Shown one piece after another: positions 10,567 to 18,874 of a stretch of 64,000 nucleotides of DNA. The translations under genes were made by a program, and so were the position numbers. The DNA is from Halopseudomonas pachastrellae (lineage in GTDB: Bacteria; Pseudomonadota; Gammaproteobacteria; Pseudomonadales; Pseudomonadaceae). The stretch lies in contig NZ_FOUD01000005.1 of assembly GCF_900114765.1 (NCBI RefSeq), forward strand, positions 62,001 through 126,000. The letters run 5' to 3'. The notes beneath the pieces are model-generated. The model ran no database searches, was not told where the DNA came from, and saw nothing but the letters and a program-made list of their open reading frames with translations. Position 1 is the first letter of the stretch. Every line of letters begins with the position of its first letter.

Positions 10567-11610
10567 TCAGAGCTGGTTGTCGGCAGCCATCTGCATGTAG
10601 GTCGGGTCAAAGCGCAGCTTCAGGTTGCTGCTGTCGCCGTAGTCGCCGGCGGGCATCTGCACGCCGATAAAGCCGGCATCCGGTGCGCCGTCGCCGAGCA
10701 GGCCGTGGTCGAAGGAAAATTCGGCAACGTACTGCATGGTTTGTTTGAGTTGCGGGCTGTTGGTCAGCTCCAGCGCGGCGGCCGGGGTGTAGAACATCTC
10801 GGTCGCGGCGAGCTGCGCTTCATAACCGGCCAGATCGGTGCCGGAGGCTTCGGCCATGTAGCTGCGTGCGGCCACGCCTTGCTCGCTGTCGATGCTCATG
10901 GTCGCCATGATTTCGTACCAGGCGCCGGTCAGCGCCTTGCCCAGTTCCGGGTGGGCGGCGAGAGTGTCGGTGTTGATTACCAGCAGGTCGATGATCTCGC
11001 CCGGAATCTGCGCCGAGTTGAACACCACGGTGCTGCTGGGCTGTTGGCTGATTTCGCTCAGCAGCGGGTTCCAGGTGGCGACCGAGGTGACGTCGTCGGT
11101 GCCGTAGACGGCGACCATGTCGGCGTCGGAGGTGTTGACCACCTGCACGTCGGCTTCGCTCAGGCCAACTGAGTCCAGTGCGCGGGCCAGCAGATAGTGG
11201 GACACGCTCAGCTCGACCAGATTGACGTTCTGGCCCTTGATGGCGGCCAGCTCGCTTTCGCCCTTGAGCACGATGCCGTCGTTGCCGTTGGAGAAGTCGC
11301 CGACGATCAGCGCAGTACTGTCGACGCCGCCAGCGGCCGGGATGGTCAGCGCGTCCATGTTGGTCATGGTGCAGGCGTCGAACTCGCCCACGGTGTACTG
11401 GTTGATGGACTCGATGTAATCGTTGATCTGCACCACATCAATGTTGATGTCGTACTTGTCGGCCCACTTTTTGACGATGCCGCTCTCGGCGCCGTAGGCC
11501 CAGGGCATCCAGCCAGCGTAGATAGACCAGCAGACCTTGAAGCTGTCCTGTGCCTGGGCGGCGGTCGACAGCAGCATGGAGCTGAGCAGCAGGGCGGAGA
11601 ATCTTTTCAT
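10567..11610 (-). CDS. ABC transporter periplasmic substrate-binding protein (probable guanidine/urea-type)
   Basis: A 347-residue periplasmic protein with a Sec signal peptide (MKRFSALLLSSMLLSTAAQAQ). The mature chain is NMT1/SsuA/TauA-like: SIYAGWMPWAYG near the mature N-terminus, and TMTNMDALTIP. It is the first gene after the guanidine-I riboswitch and has a GAGAGG ribosome site. Proteins of this type in such operons are often labelled putative urea ABC transporter binding proteins, but the riboswitch ligand argues for guanidine or a guanidine derivative. Confidence 0.87.
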   Translation of the reverse strand: MKRFSALLLSSMLLSTAAQAQDSFKVCWSIYAGWMPWAYGAESGIVKKWADKYDINIDVVQINDYIESINQYTVGEFDACTMTNMDALTIPAAGGVDSTALIVGDFSNGNDGIVLKGESELAAIKGQNVNLVELSVSHYLLARALDSVGLSEADVQVVNTSDADMVAVYGTDDVTSVATWNPLLSEISQQPSSTVVFNSAQIPGEIIDLLVINTDTLAAHPELGKALTGAWYEIMATMSIDSEQGVAARSYMAEASGTDLAGYEAQLAATEMFYTPAAALELTNSPQLKQTMQYVAEFSFDHGLLGDGAPDAGFIGVQMPAGDYGDSSNLKLRFDPTYMQMAADNQL

Positions 11611-11657
11611 TTGAACCTCTCAGTCAATGTCACGTGGAGCACTCCTGGCAGGGTTGC

Positions 11658-11757
11658 CAATCGTCTCCCGGGCTTTTATCCCGCCGTGTAACCTTTGTCT
11701 GAAAGGTCGAGTGCTCTCGGACCAGTCACCGCTACCGCGGCCGGAACCCTAGCGCTC
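11658..11757 (-). ncRNA. Guanidine-I (ykkC) riboswitch
   Basis: Read on the minus strand the leader contains the hallmark blocks of the ykkC-I aptamer in order: CTAGGGTTCCG, then CTGGTCCGAGAG, then ACGGCGGGATAAAAGCCC followed by GGGAGA. This aptamer class binds free guanidinium. It lies 48 bp upstream of the binding-protein start codon. No clear terminator with a T-run was seen between it and the gene; a GGCAACCCTGCC stem near 11645-11657 could take part in an expression platform, perhaps acting on translation. Confidence 0.93.
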
Positions 11758-11810
11758 TATTTGCAAATTGTGTGTTGCGCAGTGGTACGGAGTGCGAACG
11801 CTTGTATCAA

Positions 11811-11826
11811 AGCAATATGCGGACCA
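11811..11826 (-). promoter_or_regulatory. Possible sigma-54 promoter of the guanidine operon
   Basis: On the minus strand TGGTCCGCATATTGCT resembles the -24/-12 consensus TGGCACG-N4-TTGCW: the -12 element is perfect and the -24 element matches 4 of 6. It would start transcription near 11798, about 40 bases ahead of the riboswitch. An NtrC-like site lies 66-97 bp further upstream. Confidence 0.4.
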
Positions 11827-11891
11827 AACATCGGGAATGCCGGTATGACGGGGGCTGGCTGCCGCTGTGGGGTCGGCGGCTTGGTGTGCGT

Positions 11892-11908
11892 CGCACCGAA
11901 ATGGTGCG
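11892..11908. promoter_or_regulatory. NtrC-like enhancer site for the guanidine operon
   Basis: CGCACC-GAAAT-GGTGCG is a symmetric match (10 of 12 arm bases) to the NtrC consensus TGCACC-N5-GGTGCA. It lies about 100 bp upstream of the expected start. The rest of 11758-11941 holds no gene. Confidence 0.5.
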
Positions 11909-11941
11909 CTATGGGTTGGGCGCTCGATCCAGATTGGTGCG

Positions 11942-14900
11942 CTAGCGTGGGCGCAGGTCGAGGTTGTCGAGCATCTGCGGCTGGCCAAACAGGTAGCCCT
12001 GCGCGTAGTCCACGCCCAGTTCCGTGACGGTGTTGAGGGTGGCCTGGTTGCCAACGTATTCGGCGATAACCTTCTTGCGCAGGTAGTGCCCCATTTCGGT
12101 GATGGACTTGACCAGGGCAAAGTCGACGTCACTGTTGTTGATGTCGCGCACGAAGTTGCCGTCGATCTTGATGAAGTCGACCGGCAGTTGTTTGAGGTAG
12201 GAGTAGGAGGACTGGCCCACGCCAAAGTCGTCCAGCGAGAAGCGACAGCCGATGCCGCGCATTTCGCCAATGAAGTCCGCGGCGTCCTCCAGGTTGGTGA
12301 TGGCCACCGTCTCGGTAATCTCGAACACCAGCTTCTCGCGCGGCACCGGGTAGCGCACCATGGCGTCGAAGATAAAGTCCAGAAAGGTGTCGTCGTTCAG
12401 ACTTTGCCCCGACAGGTTGACCGAAAAACCACCAAACAGTGGCAACTGCTCGGGGTTCTCGTGCATCCACAGCAGCACGTGCTCGATAACCCAGCGATCC
12501 ACCGCTGCCATGCGGTTGTATTCTTCGGCCACCTTGATGAACTCGGCCGGGGGCATGGCCTCGCCCTGTTCATCCAATACGCTCAGCAGAATCTCGTAGT
12601 GGGGCAGGCTCCTGTTGCCGCCAATCGGCGTGATCTGCTGGCAGCGCAGGGCCAGGTTGTCGTTGTCCAGTGCGCGGTTGATACGCGTGACCCAGACCAT
12701 GACCTGATCCAACGCTTCGAGCTGACGGTCGCCGGGGCGCACCATCAGCACGTCCTTGTAGCCCTTTTTCTTCGACAGGCTGGCGGCGGCCTCGACCGAA
12801 CGCAGGCGCTCCATGGCCTGATTGCTGCCGCGGGCGATACCGGCCACGGCCAGCGCGCAGTTGATTACAAAGCTGTGCTCTTCGTAATGAAAGCGCGCTT
12901 CCTCAATTACTGCCTTGAGCTGGCGGGCGCTGGCGTAGCCCTGGTTTTCCACCTCTTCGTCCAGCAGCAGGGCAAACTGGTCTGCGCCCAGGCGGCCAAT
13001 CAGGGTGCCCGGCGGCAGGAAGTTGGTCAGACGGCGCGCCAGTTCGCTGAGAAACTGATCGCCGGCGTCGTAGCCGCAGGCGTTGTTGATCACCTTGAAC
13101 TGCAGGATGTCGATAAACATCAGGCTGCAGTGGCTGGACTCCTCATCGGGTGCCGGCGCGGCTATCTGCTGGGCCAGCGAGCGGCAGAAGGCTTTGCGGT
13201 TGAGAAAGCCGGTGAGCGGGTCATGGCAGGAGTCAAAGGCCAGTTTGTCGTAGACCTTTTGTACCAGCGCATCAAGGCCCTGCTCCACGGCGGGCAGGGC
13301 GGCTTCGCTGAGCAGGCTCAGGCGCCCGTCGCGCAGGGCCATGGCAATTTGCTTTTGCCCCAGGTCGAGGCTGCGGGTGCCCTGGTGATTGGCAAAGACA
13401 AACAGCCCGTAATCGTCGGCTATCCACACCAGTTGCAGCAGGCTGTCGGGCTGTCCTTCCTGGCTGTACTGAAACCACTGGTTATTGCGCAGGGCGCGGG
13501 CGCGGCGAATCCAGCGTTGCAGCGCCGGGGTCGGGGTGGCCGGCGGCGGCTGGTCATCGGCCGGCAGCGGCGGTACCTCAACGCTGACCAGCGGCACGCC
13601 GGCCGGATCGCAGGCCAGCAGACTGGAGACCTGCTTGAGCTGCTGTTGCGGGCTGAAGTGCAGGGTAGGAATCTTGGCCAGCCCCTTTTCCACCAGTTGC
13701 AGCAACTCAGCGTCGTCCAGCACCCGCTCTAGCGTGTTCAGATACTGTGGCTGGCGATTGGCAGCGAGCTGTTCGATCACCTGCAGGGTCATCGCCCAGC
13801 TGCGGCTGGCCACACCTTCGCGCAGGTAGCTGAGCAGCAGCAGGCTGCGCCAGCCGTGCTCCAGCAGGTCAGGCACTGCCTGGGGCACCGGCTTGGACAG
13901 GATACGGCTCAGCTCCTGATGGATCTGCCGGTTGGCGTGGCGCAGACGCTGTTTGCCGTCGCAGCTCTGGCGCAGACGCAGCAGGTTGCGCTCGATCAGG
14001 CGCTTCTCGCGGGTTACCAGTTGGTCGAGCTGGGCCATGCCCTGGGTGAAGCCGGCGTTGCTGGAGCTGTCGCCGAGGATGCCGTTGATGGCCTCGAGAA
14101 TGACCGGTGTGTTGGCCGCGAGGTTGCTGCTGCCGCGGTCGGCCAGCAGCGCGATATGGTTCAGTGCCTGACGCGCCGGGTGACTGTCTTCGGCAAACAG
14201 GTCGGGGTTGTCCAGCAGACTGCGCAACAACGGCACCTGCAGTTTGCGAAAGGCATCGGCCAGCTCACCGTCGATGCGCTCGCCCTGCATGATGTTGTCG
14301 AACAGGCTTTCTACTGTATCGGCGGCGTCCTGCTCCTGCTCTGACAGTAACTTGCCCAGTCCCTTGGCCTGCTGCAGCAATTGGCGCAGGCCACCGCTGC
14401 GTTGCAGGCGGTCGCCGTCGGTCATGAGCTGCTGCTGCAGCTCGGCCAGTTGTTCCAGCGTTGCCTGCTGCTGCTCGGGCGAGTTGATGGCGCCGGCGCG
14501 CTGGCCCTGGGCCTGACGGTGCAGGGCCATCAGCTGGCTGGCAGTACCGTACGCGGTGGCGGCGGTATTGCCGCGCCGCGCAGGCGTGGCAGCGTCGGGC
14601 TGAGCTTTGGGCGGTTCGTCAGCGGCTACTGGCTGGGCGGCCTGGGATTTGGGTGGCTGAGTGGCGGCAGGGCGCGCCTGATCGGCCAGATAGCGGGTTA
14701 CGTCGATACCGGGCAGGATGTCTGCGTCGATAAACAGCTGGTTGAGTTGCCGGTAGAGTGGCTCCAGCCCGCCGAGCACGGTTTGCTGCAGTACCCCGTA
14801 GACGACTTCAAGCTGCGGGTTGCCCAGCTCCAGGTGACGAATCTGATCGAAGAATCCGTTGCACAGCGCTGCCGGTGAAAAGGGGTTGGTGTTGCGCTTG

Positions 14901-15721
14901 CCGCCGGGCCGGCCAAAGGCTGCGTCGAGTCGAATCTGCAGCTCGATCAACTCGTTGCGCAGGCGTAGCTCAAAGCGCGAGATGATCACCCGCACTAGCA
15001 GCCAGTCTTCAAAGTCGTTCTTGGTCACCAGCGCCAAGGGCGCGTTTTGTTGCGGGTCGGCAGGGGAGTCCGGTATCTCGCCACGGCTGAGTGCTAGGGC
15101 ATTGGTCACCAGGCTACGGCTGAGCGACGTGAAGATCTTCTGGCGTTGCTGGCGAAAGGCGCGCTGGGCAATCAGGTAGTGCTGCTGCGCCTCATTGGTC
15201 AGCTCCTTGTCGGCCGCCGCCAGCAGGGCGTGGTCAAGCTGATAGCAGAAGCCGGAGTAGTGCTGGTGCAGATACTGATGAATACGGCTGCAGGCGGCCT
15301 GCATGAGGTGTTGTTTTTGCCGCGGTGCCAGCATCGGCTGACGACCCTGCAAGGCGCCTTGAGCTGGGCCCTGATCATCCTGCTGGGCGGCCTGCGCGGC
15401 AGCTAGGTGCTGCAGTACGTGGTAGATCGCCGGGTCTGGATGACGCAGGCTGAGGCCCACGTAGTTCTCGCCAATGTGCATCAGGATGACAGGTAGATGC
15501 AGTGGCTGACGGCCCTGCTGGAAACTGACCGTAGCGGTGCCGTGCAGGCCTGGGCGCAGTGACAGCTGGCGCAGCACTCGCGTGGCCTCGTTTGGGGCAA
15601 AGGTCAGGCGCAGCCCGTTGCGGCTGTACTCACTGATGATGCAGCGGTGGGTATCGCTATCCGTGATTGCCAGCACTGCCTCTACTGCACAGGCGTGACG
15701 TGGCTCTTTGCGTTGTTCCAT
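11942..15721 (-). CDS. PilZ-DUF1631-GGDEF-EAL protein
   Basis: A 1259-residue c-di-GMP-linked protein. An N-terminal PilZ-like domain has RKEPR (RxxxR) and EYSRNG (near the D/NxSxxG motif). A long, Gln/Ala-rich DUF1631 region fills about residues 125-800. The GGDEF domain starts at DPLTGFLNR near 833, but its active-site loop reads GADQF near 912, so cyclase activity is doubtful. The EAL domain has EIL in place of EAL near 1041 but keeps NLSGQ, FEITET, DDFG and KIDG. The start at 15721 (MEQRKEPRH) is chosen because the PilZ motif begins there; an upstream extension to 16099 lacks homology features. Likely a c-di-GMP receptor or phosphodiesterase in the cytoplasm. Confidence 0.85.
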   Translation of the reverse strand: MEQRKEPRHACAVEAVLAITDSDTHRCIISEYSRNGLRLTFAPNEATRVLRQLSLRPGLHGTATVSFQQGRQPLHLPVILMHIGENYVGLSLRHPDPAIYHVLQHLAAAQAAQQDDQGPAQGALQGRQPMLAPRQKQHLMQAACSRIHQYLHQHYSGFCYQLDHALLAAADKELTNEAQQHYLIAQRAFRQQRQKIFTSLSRSLVTNALALSRGEIPDSPADPQQNAPLALVTKNDFEDWLLVRVIISRFELRLRNELIELQIRLDAAFGRPGGKRNTNPFSPAALCNGFFDQIRHLELGNPQLEVVYGVLQQTVLGGLEPLYRQLNQLFIDADILPGIDVTRYLADQARPAATQPPKSQAAQPVAADEPPKAQPDAATPARRGNTAATAYGTASQLMALHRQAQGQRAGAINSPEQQQATLEQLAELQQQLMTDGDRLQRSGGLRQLLQQAKGLGKLLSEQEQDAADTVESLFDNIMQGERIDGELADAFRKLQVPLLRSLLDNPDLFAEDSHPARQALNHIALLADRGSSNLAANTPVILEAINGILGDSSSNAGFTQGMAQLDQLVTREKRLIERNLLRLRQSCDGKQRLRHANRQIHQELSRILSKPVPQAVPDLLEHGWRSLLLLSYLREGVASRSWAMTLQVIEQLAANRQPQYLNTLERVLDDAELLQLVEKGLAKIPTLHFSPQQQLKQVSSLLACDPAGVPLVSVEVPPLPADDQPPPATPTPALQRWIRRARALRNNQWFQYSQEGQPDSLLQLVWIADDYGLFVFANHQGTRSLDLGQKQIAMALRDGRLSLLSEAALPAVEQGLDALVQKVYDKLAFDSCHDPLTGFLNRKAFCRSLAQQIAAPAPDEESSHCSLMFIDILQFKVINNACGYDAGDQFLSELARRLTNFLPPGTLIGRLGADQFALLLDEEVENQGYASARQLKAVIEEARFHYEEHSFVINCALAVAGIARGSNQAMERLRSVEAAASLSKKKGYKDVLMVRPGDRQLEALDQVMVWVTRINRALDNDNLALRCQQITPIGGNRSLPHYEILLSVLDEQGEAMPPAEFIKVAEEYNRMAAVDRWVIEHVLLWMHENPEQLPLFGGFSVNLSGQSLNDDTFLDFIFDAMVRYPVPREKLVFEITETVAITNLEDAADFIGEMRGIGCRFSLDDFGVGQSSYSYLKQLPVDFIKIDGNFVRDINNSDVDFALVKSITEMGHYLRKKVIAEYVGNQATLNTVTELGVDYAQGYLFGQPQMLDNLDLRPR

Positions 15722-15891
15722 GGTCCTGGCTCGAGATGACCGCGCATGCCTGATGTCTTGTTCGGGCGTTGTCGCCTTCGCGTTGTTGGCTTGGTGAATA
15801 GAATAACGGCTCGATGCCTGCCGCGTCTCGCCTTGGCGAAAAAAGCTGAGCAATAGACTCTGCCAGTCTAAGTGCTGCTTGGCAAAATATC

Positions 15892-15908
15892 TGCTCACCT
15901 GCGGTGCA
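15892..15908. promoter_or_regulatory. NtrC-like site upstream of the nitrate-transport operon
   Basis: TGCTCA-CCTGC-GGTGCA matches the NtrC consensus in 10 of 12 arm positions with correct 5-bp spacing. A half site TGCACC follows at 15923-15928. Both lie about 80-110 bp upstream of the sigma-54 promoter. Confidence 0.5.
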
Positions 15909-16004
15909 TGCGCTGGGGTTCTTGCACCGTGGTTACGCTTGTTCAGATAGCGGCCGGCTGGCCGGTCACGGATGTTGCATGTAAAAACAACGACTTGAAA
16001 AAAC

Positions 16005-16020
16005 TGGCACAGGGCTTGCT
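16005..16020 (+). promoter_or_regulatory. Sigma-54 promoter of the porin-nrtABC operon
   Basis: TGGCACAGGGCTTGCT is a full match to the -24/-12 consensus with the correct 5-bp spacer between TGGCAC and TTGC. The predicted start near 16031 places the complete hexaloop leader in the transcript. Confidence 0.75.
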
Positions 16021-16031
16021 CTGCGCCCTGG

Positions 16032-16138
16032 GTGTCGGGCATCCCAACGGCGGGAATCCCGACCACACATATTTTCCGGACAAAGGCGTCCACCAACATG
16101 TCTGCGCACAGCGGCCATGTTTGTGGGCGCCTTTTTTT
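16032..16138 (+). ncRNA. ANTAR-type two-hexaloop antitermination leader with terminator
   Basis: The first hairpin (16032-16066) ends in CCC-AACGGC-GGG, and the second (16078-16091) is GGAC-AAAGGC-GTCC. Both hexaloops have A at position 1 and G at position 4, the ANTAR recognition rule. The 3' half of the second hairpin is also the 5' arm of an intrinsic terminator (16083-16138) that ends in T7, so the two folds exclude each other. Established knowledge: NasR/NasT-type ANTAR proteins use this design to couple nitrate or nitrite to nas gene expression. No nasS or nasT gene lies in the window. Confidence 0.75.
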
Positions 16139-16165
16139 GTGCGCGTTTTTTGGGGAGGCATGAAC

Positions 16166-17386
16166 ATGGGGCTGAAATGTCGGGCAGGGATTACCGGGGC
16201 ATGGCTGATGGGAGCCGTTCTGGCGATGGGCAGCAGTATGGTGTTGGCCGAGGCTACCTCTATCAGTCAGGCAGTAACCGGCGGCAAGGCGGGGCTGGAT
16301 CTGCGTTATCGCTACGAATATGTGGATCAGGACGGCATCGACAAGAGCGCCGGCGCCTCAACACTGCGCACCCGTATCAACTTTGCCACTGCGCCCTATC
16401 GCGGCTTTGGCGCCTTTGTTGAAGCAGACGATGTCACCGTTATTGGCAGTGAGCGCTACAACAACGCTACCGGCCTGCCGAGCGCCAAGACCCAATATCC
16501 GGTCGTCGCCGACCCGGATGGCACCGAGATCAACCAGGCCTGGCTGAGCTATGCCGGGCTGGACGCCACCACCCTGAAGTTTGGTCGCCAGCGCATCATC
16601 TACGACAACGCCCGCTTTATCGGCAACGTCGGCTGGCGTCAGAACGAGCAGACTTACGACGGCTTCAGCCTGAGCAACAGCAGCCTGGCTGACACCACCC
16701 TCAATTACGCCTACGTCTACAACGTGAACCGCATCTTTGGTGAAGACTCGCCCAACGGTGATCTGGATACCAAGGCTCACTTCGTCAACCTGGCGTACGG
16801 CGGTTTTGATCTGGTCAAGATCACCGGGTACGGCTATTTCCTCGATCTGGAAGATGCACCGGCCGCCTCGAATAAAACCCTCGGCCTGCGCCTGACCGGA
16901 GCGCCCACGCTGAGCGAAGGCACCAGCCTCAGCTACGCGCTGGAGTACGCCCGGCAGAGCGACTATGAGGATGGCAGCAACATCGGCGCCGATTACTGGT
17001 TGGCCGAGCTGGGCCTGAATCTGGGCGGGCTGCAGCTGCTTGGCGGTTATGAGCTGCTGGGTGCCGACGACTCCGCTTTCAGCACGCCGCTGGCGACCGG
17101 ACACGCCTTTAACGGCTGGGCTGACAAGTTCCTCAATACCCCGGCCAACGGCCTGCAAGACCTGTATCTGCAACTCGGCGGCACGCTGGCCGGCTTCAAA
17201 CTGCAGGCGGTTTATCACGACTTTTCTGCTGACAAGGGCGGCGATGACTACGGCAGCGAACTGGATCTGCTGGCTGCCCGCAAGTTTGGCGATGTCACGC
17301 TCCTCGCCAAGTACGCCAGTTACAACGCCGACGAATTTGCCACCGATACCGACAAGCTCTGGCTGATGGCGCAGGTCGCCTTCTGA
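16166..17386 (+). CDS. Outer-membrane porin, alginate-export-like family
   Basis: A 406-residue outer-membrane beta-barrel. A signal peptide (MGLKCRAGITGAWLMGAVLA...VLAEA) leads into alternating amphipathic strands, ending in an aromatic residue (WLMAQVAF) as barrel proteins do. The N-terminal GLDLRYRYEYVDQDG and the LKFGRQRIIYDNARFIGNVGWRQN block fit the alginate_exp/porin group. The start at 16166 is chosen because GGGGAGG lies 7 bp ahead; the ATG at 16160 is too close. Context suggests it lets nitrate, or another small anion, across the outer membrane for the ABC transporter that follows. Confidence 0.82.
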   Translation: MGLKCRAGITGAWLMGAVLAMGSSMVLAEATSISQAVTGGKAGLDLRYRYEYVDQDGIDKSAGASTLRTRINFATAPYRGFGAFVEADDVTVIGSERYNNATGLPSAKTQYPVVADPDGTEINQAWLSYAGLDATTLKFGRQRIIYDNARFIGNVGWRQNEQTYDGFSLSNSSLADTTLNYAYVYNVNRIFGEDSPNGDLDTKAHFVNLAYGGFDLVKITGYGYFLDLEDAPAASNKTLGLRLTGAPTLSEGTSLSYALEYARQSDYEDGSNIGADYWLAELGLNLGGLQLLGGYELLGADDSAFSTPLATGHAFNGWADKFLNTPANGLQDLYLQLGGTLAGFKLQAVYHDFSADKGGDDYGSELDLLAARKFGDVTLLAKYASYNADEFATDTDKLWLMAQVAF

Positions 17387-17428
17387 GCCGCTGGCTTTCC
17401 TTTGATCACTGTTTAACGGAGTACGACC

Positions 17429-18811
17429 ATGAACACGTTCAAGCGCAAGTCTCTCGCTGCCACCCTCTCGCTCGCGGTTTCTCTGGGCCTCGGCAGCCTG
17501 CTGTCGACCTCGGCGCTGGCGGTTGAGGATCTGGAAAAGGAAGACCTGAAATTTGGCTTCATCAAACTGACCGACATGGCGCCGCTGGCCATTGCCTACG
17601 AGAAGGGCTTTTTCGAGGACGAGGGGCTGTATGTCACCCTCGAAGCGCAGGCCAACTGGAAAGTGCTGCTCGATCGCGTTATTGACGGTGAGCTGGACGG
17701 CGCGCACATGCTGGCGGGTCAGCCGTTGGGCGCGACAATCGGTTTTGGCACCCAGGCCGACATCATCACGGCCTTCTCGATGGACCTCAACGGCAACGGC
17801 ATTACCGTGTCCAACGACGTCTGGGAAGAGATGAAAAAGCACATCCCGCTAGGCGCCGACGGCAAGCCCCAGCACCCGATCAGTGCGGCAGCGCTGAAGC
17901 CGGTAATCGAGCAGTATCAGGCCGCCGGCAAGCCGTTCAACATGGGCATGGTATTCCCGGTGTCGACCCACAACTACGAGCTGCGCTACTGGTTGGCGGC
18001 TGGTGGCATTCACCCGGGCTATTACGCGCCGCACAAGGGCGATACCTCAGGGCAGATTGATGCCCAGGCGCTGCTGTCGGTTACGCCGCCGCCGCAGATG
18101 CCGGCCACGCTGGAGGCTGGCACCATCTATGGCTACTGCGTCGGTGAGCCGTGGAATCAGCAGGCGGTGTTCAAGGGTATCGGCGTGCCGGTGATCACCG
18201 ATTACGAGATCTGGAAGAACAACCCGGAGAAGGTGTTTGGCGTCAGCCAGGCGTGGGCGGATGAGAACCCCAACACCCACATCGCGGTGGTCAAGGCGCT
18301 GATACGTGCGGCCGCCTGGCTGGATGCGGACAACAACGCCAACCGGGGTGAGGCCGTGCAGATCCTGTCACAGCCTGCCTATGTGGGCGCCGATGCCGAG
18401 GTGATCGCCAACTCGATGACCGGCACCTTTGAATACGAGAAGGGCGACGTGCGCGAGGTGCCGGACTTCAACGTGTTCTTCCGCTACAACGCGACCTATC
18501 CCTACTACTCCGATGCCATCTGGTACCTGACGCAGATGCGCCGCTGGGGCCAGGTTGGGCAGGCTCAGCCGGACAGCTGGTATATGGACGTGGCGAAAAA
18601 GGTATACCGCCCGGACATCTATGCGCTGGCCGCGCAGGAGCTGATCGACGAAGGCACGCTGCCAGCAGAGGCCTTCCCGGACTTTGCCAGCGAGACTGGC
18701 TTTAAGCCGGCGACCAGCGAGTTCATCGATGGCGTGACCTACGACGGCACCCAGCCCAACGCCTATCTGCAGCAGTTCGAGATTGGCCTGAAGGGCGACA
18801 CCCAACCGTAA
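17429..18811 (+). CDS. nrtA: Nitrate-type ABC transporter substrate-binding protein
   Basis: A 460-residue NrtA/CmpA-family periplasmic protein with a signal peptide ending [13 protein letters not shown]. Core blocks include [41 protein letters not shown] and [14 protein letters not shown], which are shared by nitrate and bicarbonate binders. Nitrate rather than bicarbonate is preferred because the operon has a sigma-54 promoter and an ANTAR leader. Length is typical. It lies 42 bp after the porin gene. Confidence 0.87.
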   Translation: MNTFKRKSLAATLSLAVSLGLGSLLSTSALAVEDLEKEDLKFGFIKLTDMAPLAIAYEKGFFEDEGLYVTLEAQANWKVLLDRVIDGELDGAHMLAGQPLGATIGFGTQADIITAFSMDLNGNGITVSNDVWEEMKKHIPLGADGKPQHPISAAALKPVIEQYQAAGKPFNMGMVFPVSTHNYELRYWLAAGGIHPGYYAPHKGDTSGQIDAQALLSVTPPPQMPATLEAGTIYGYCVGEPWNQQAVFKGIGVPVITDYEIWKNNPEKVFGVSQAWADENPNTHIAVVKALIRAAAWLDADNNANRGEAVQILSQPAYVGADAEVIANSMTGTFEYEKGDVREVPDFNVFFRYNATYPYYSDAIWYLTQMRRWGQVGQAQPDSWYMDVAKKVYRPDIYALAAQELIDEGTLPAEAFPDFASETGFKPATSEFIDGVTYDGTQPNAYLQQFEIGLKGDTQP

Positions 18812-18821
18812 CCACAACAGC

Positions 18822-18841
18822 GCCCTGGCCAGCTGGCCGGG
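18822..18841 (+). other. Hairpin after nrtA
   Basis: CCCTGGCCAGCTGGCCGGGG forms a near-perfect stem in the 63-bp gap between nrtA and the permease gene. There is no T-run, so partial attenuation or 3' protection of the nrtA message is more likely than termination. Confidence 0.4.
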
Positions 18842-18874
18842 GCATCCATCCCGTGATGGCAGAGGTATGAGGCT

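Noticed and set aside
11867-13732. A 621-residue plus-strand frame opposite the GGDEF-EAL gene
   Set aside because: Antisense to well-conserved EAL and GGDEF coding sequence; rich in Gln/His/Val in the way such shadows are.
15722-16099. N-terminal extension of the PilZ-GGDEF-EAL protein
   Set aside because: The PilZ motif begins at 15721. The extension crosses the sigma-54 promoter and the NtrC-like site of the divergent operon and has no homology features.
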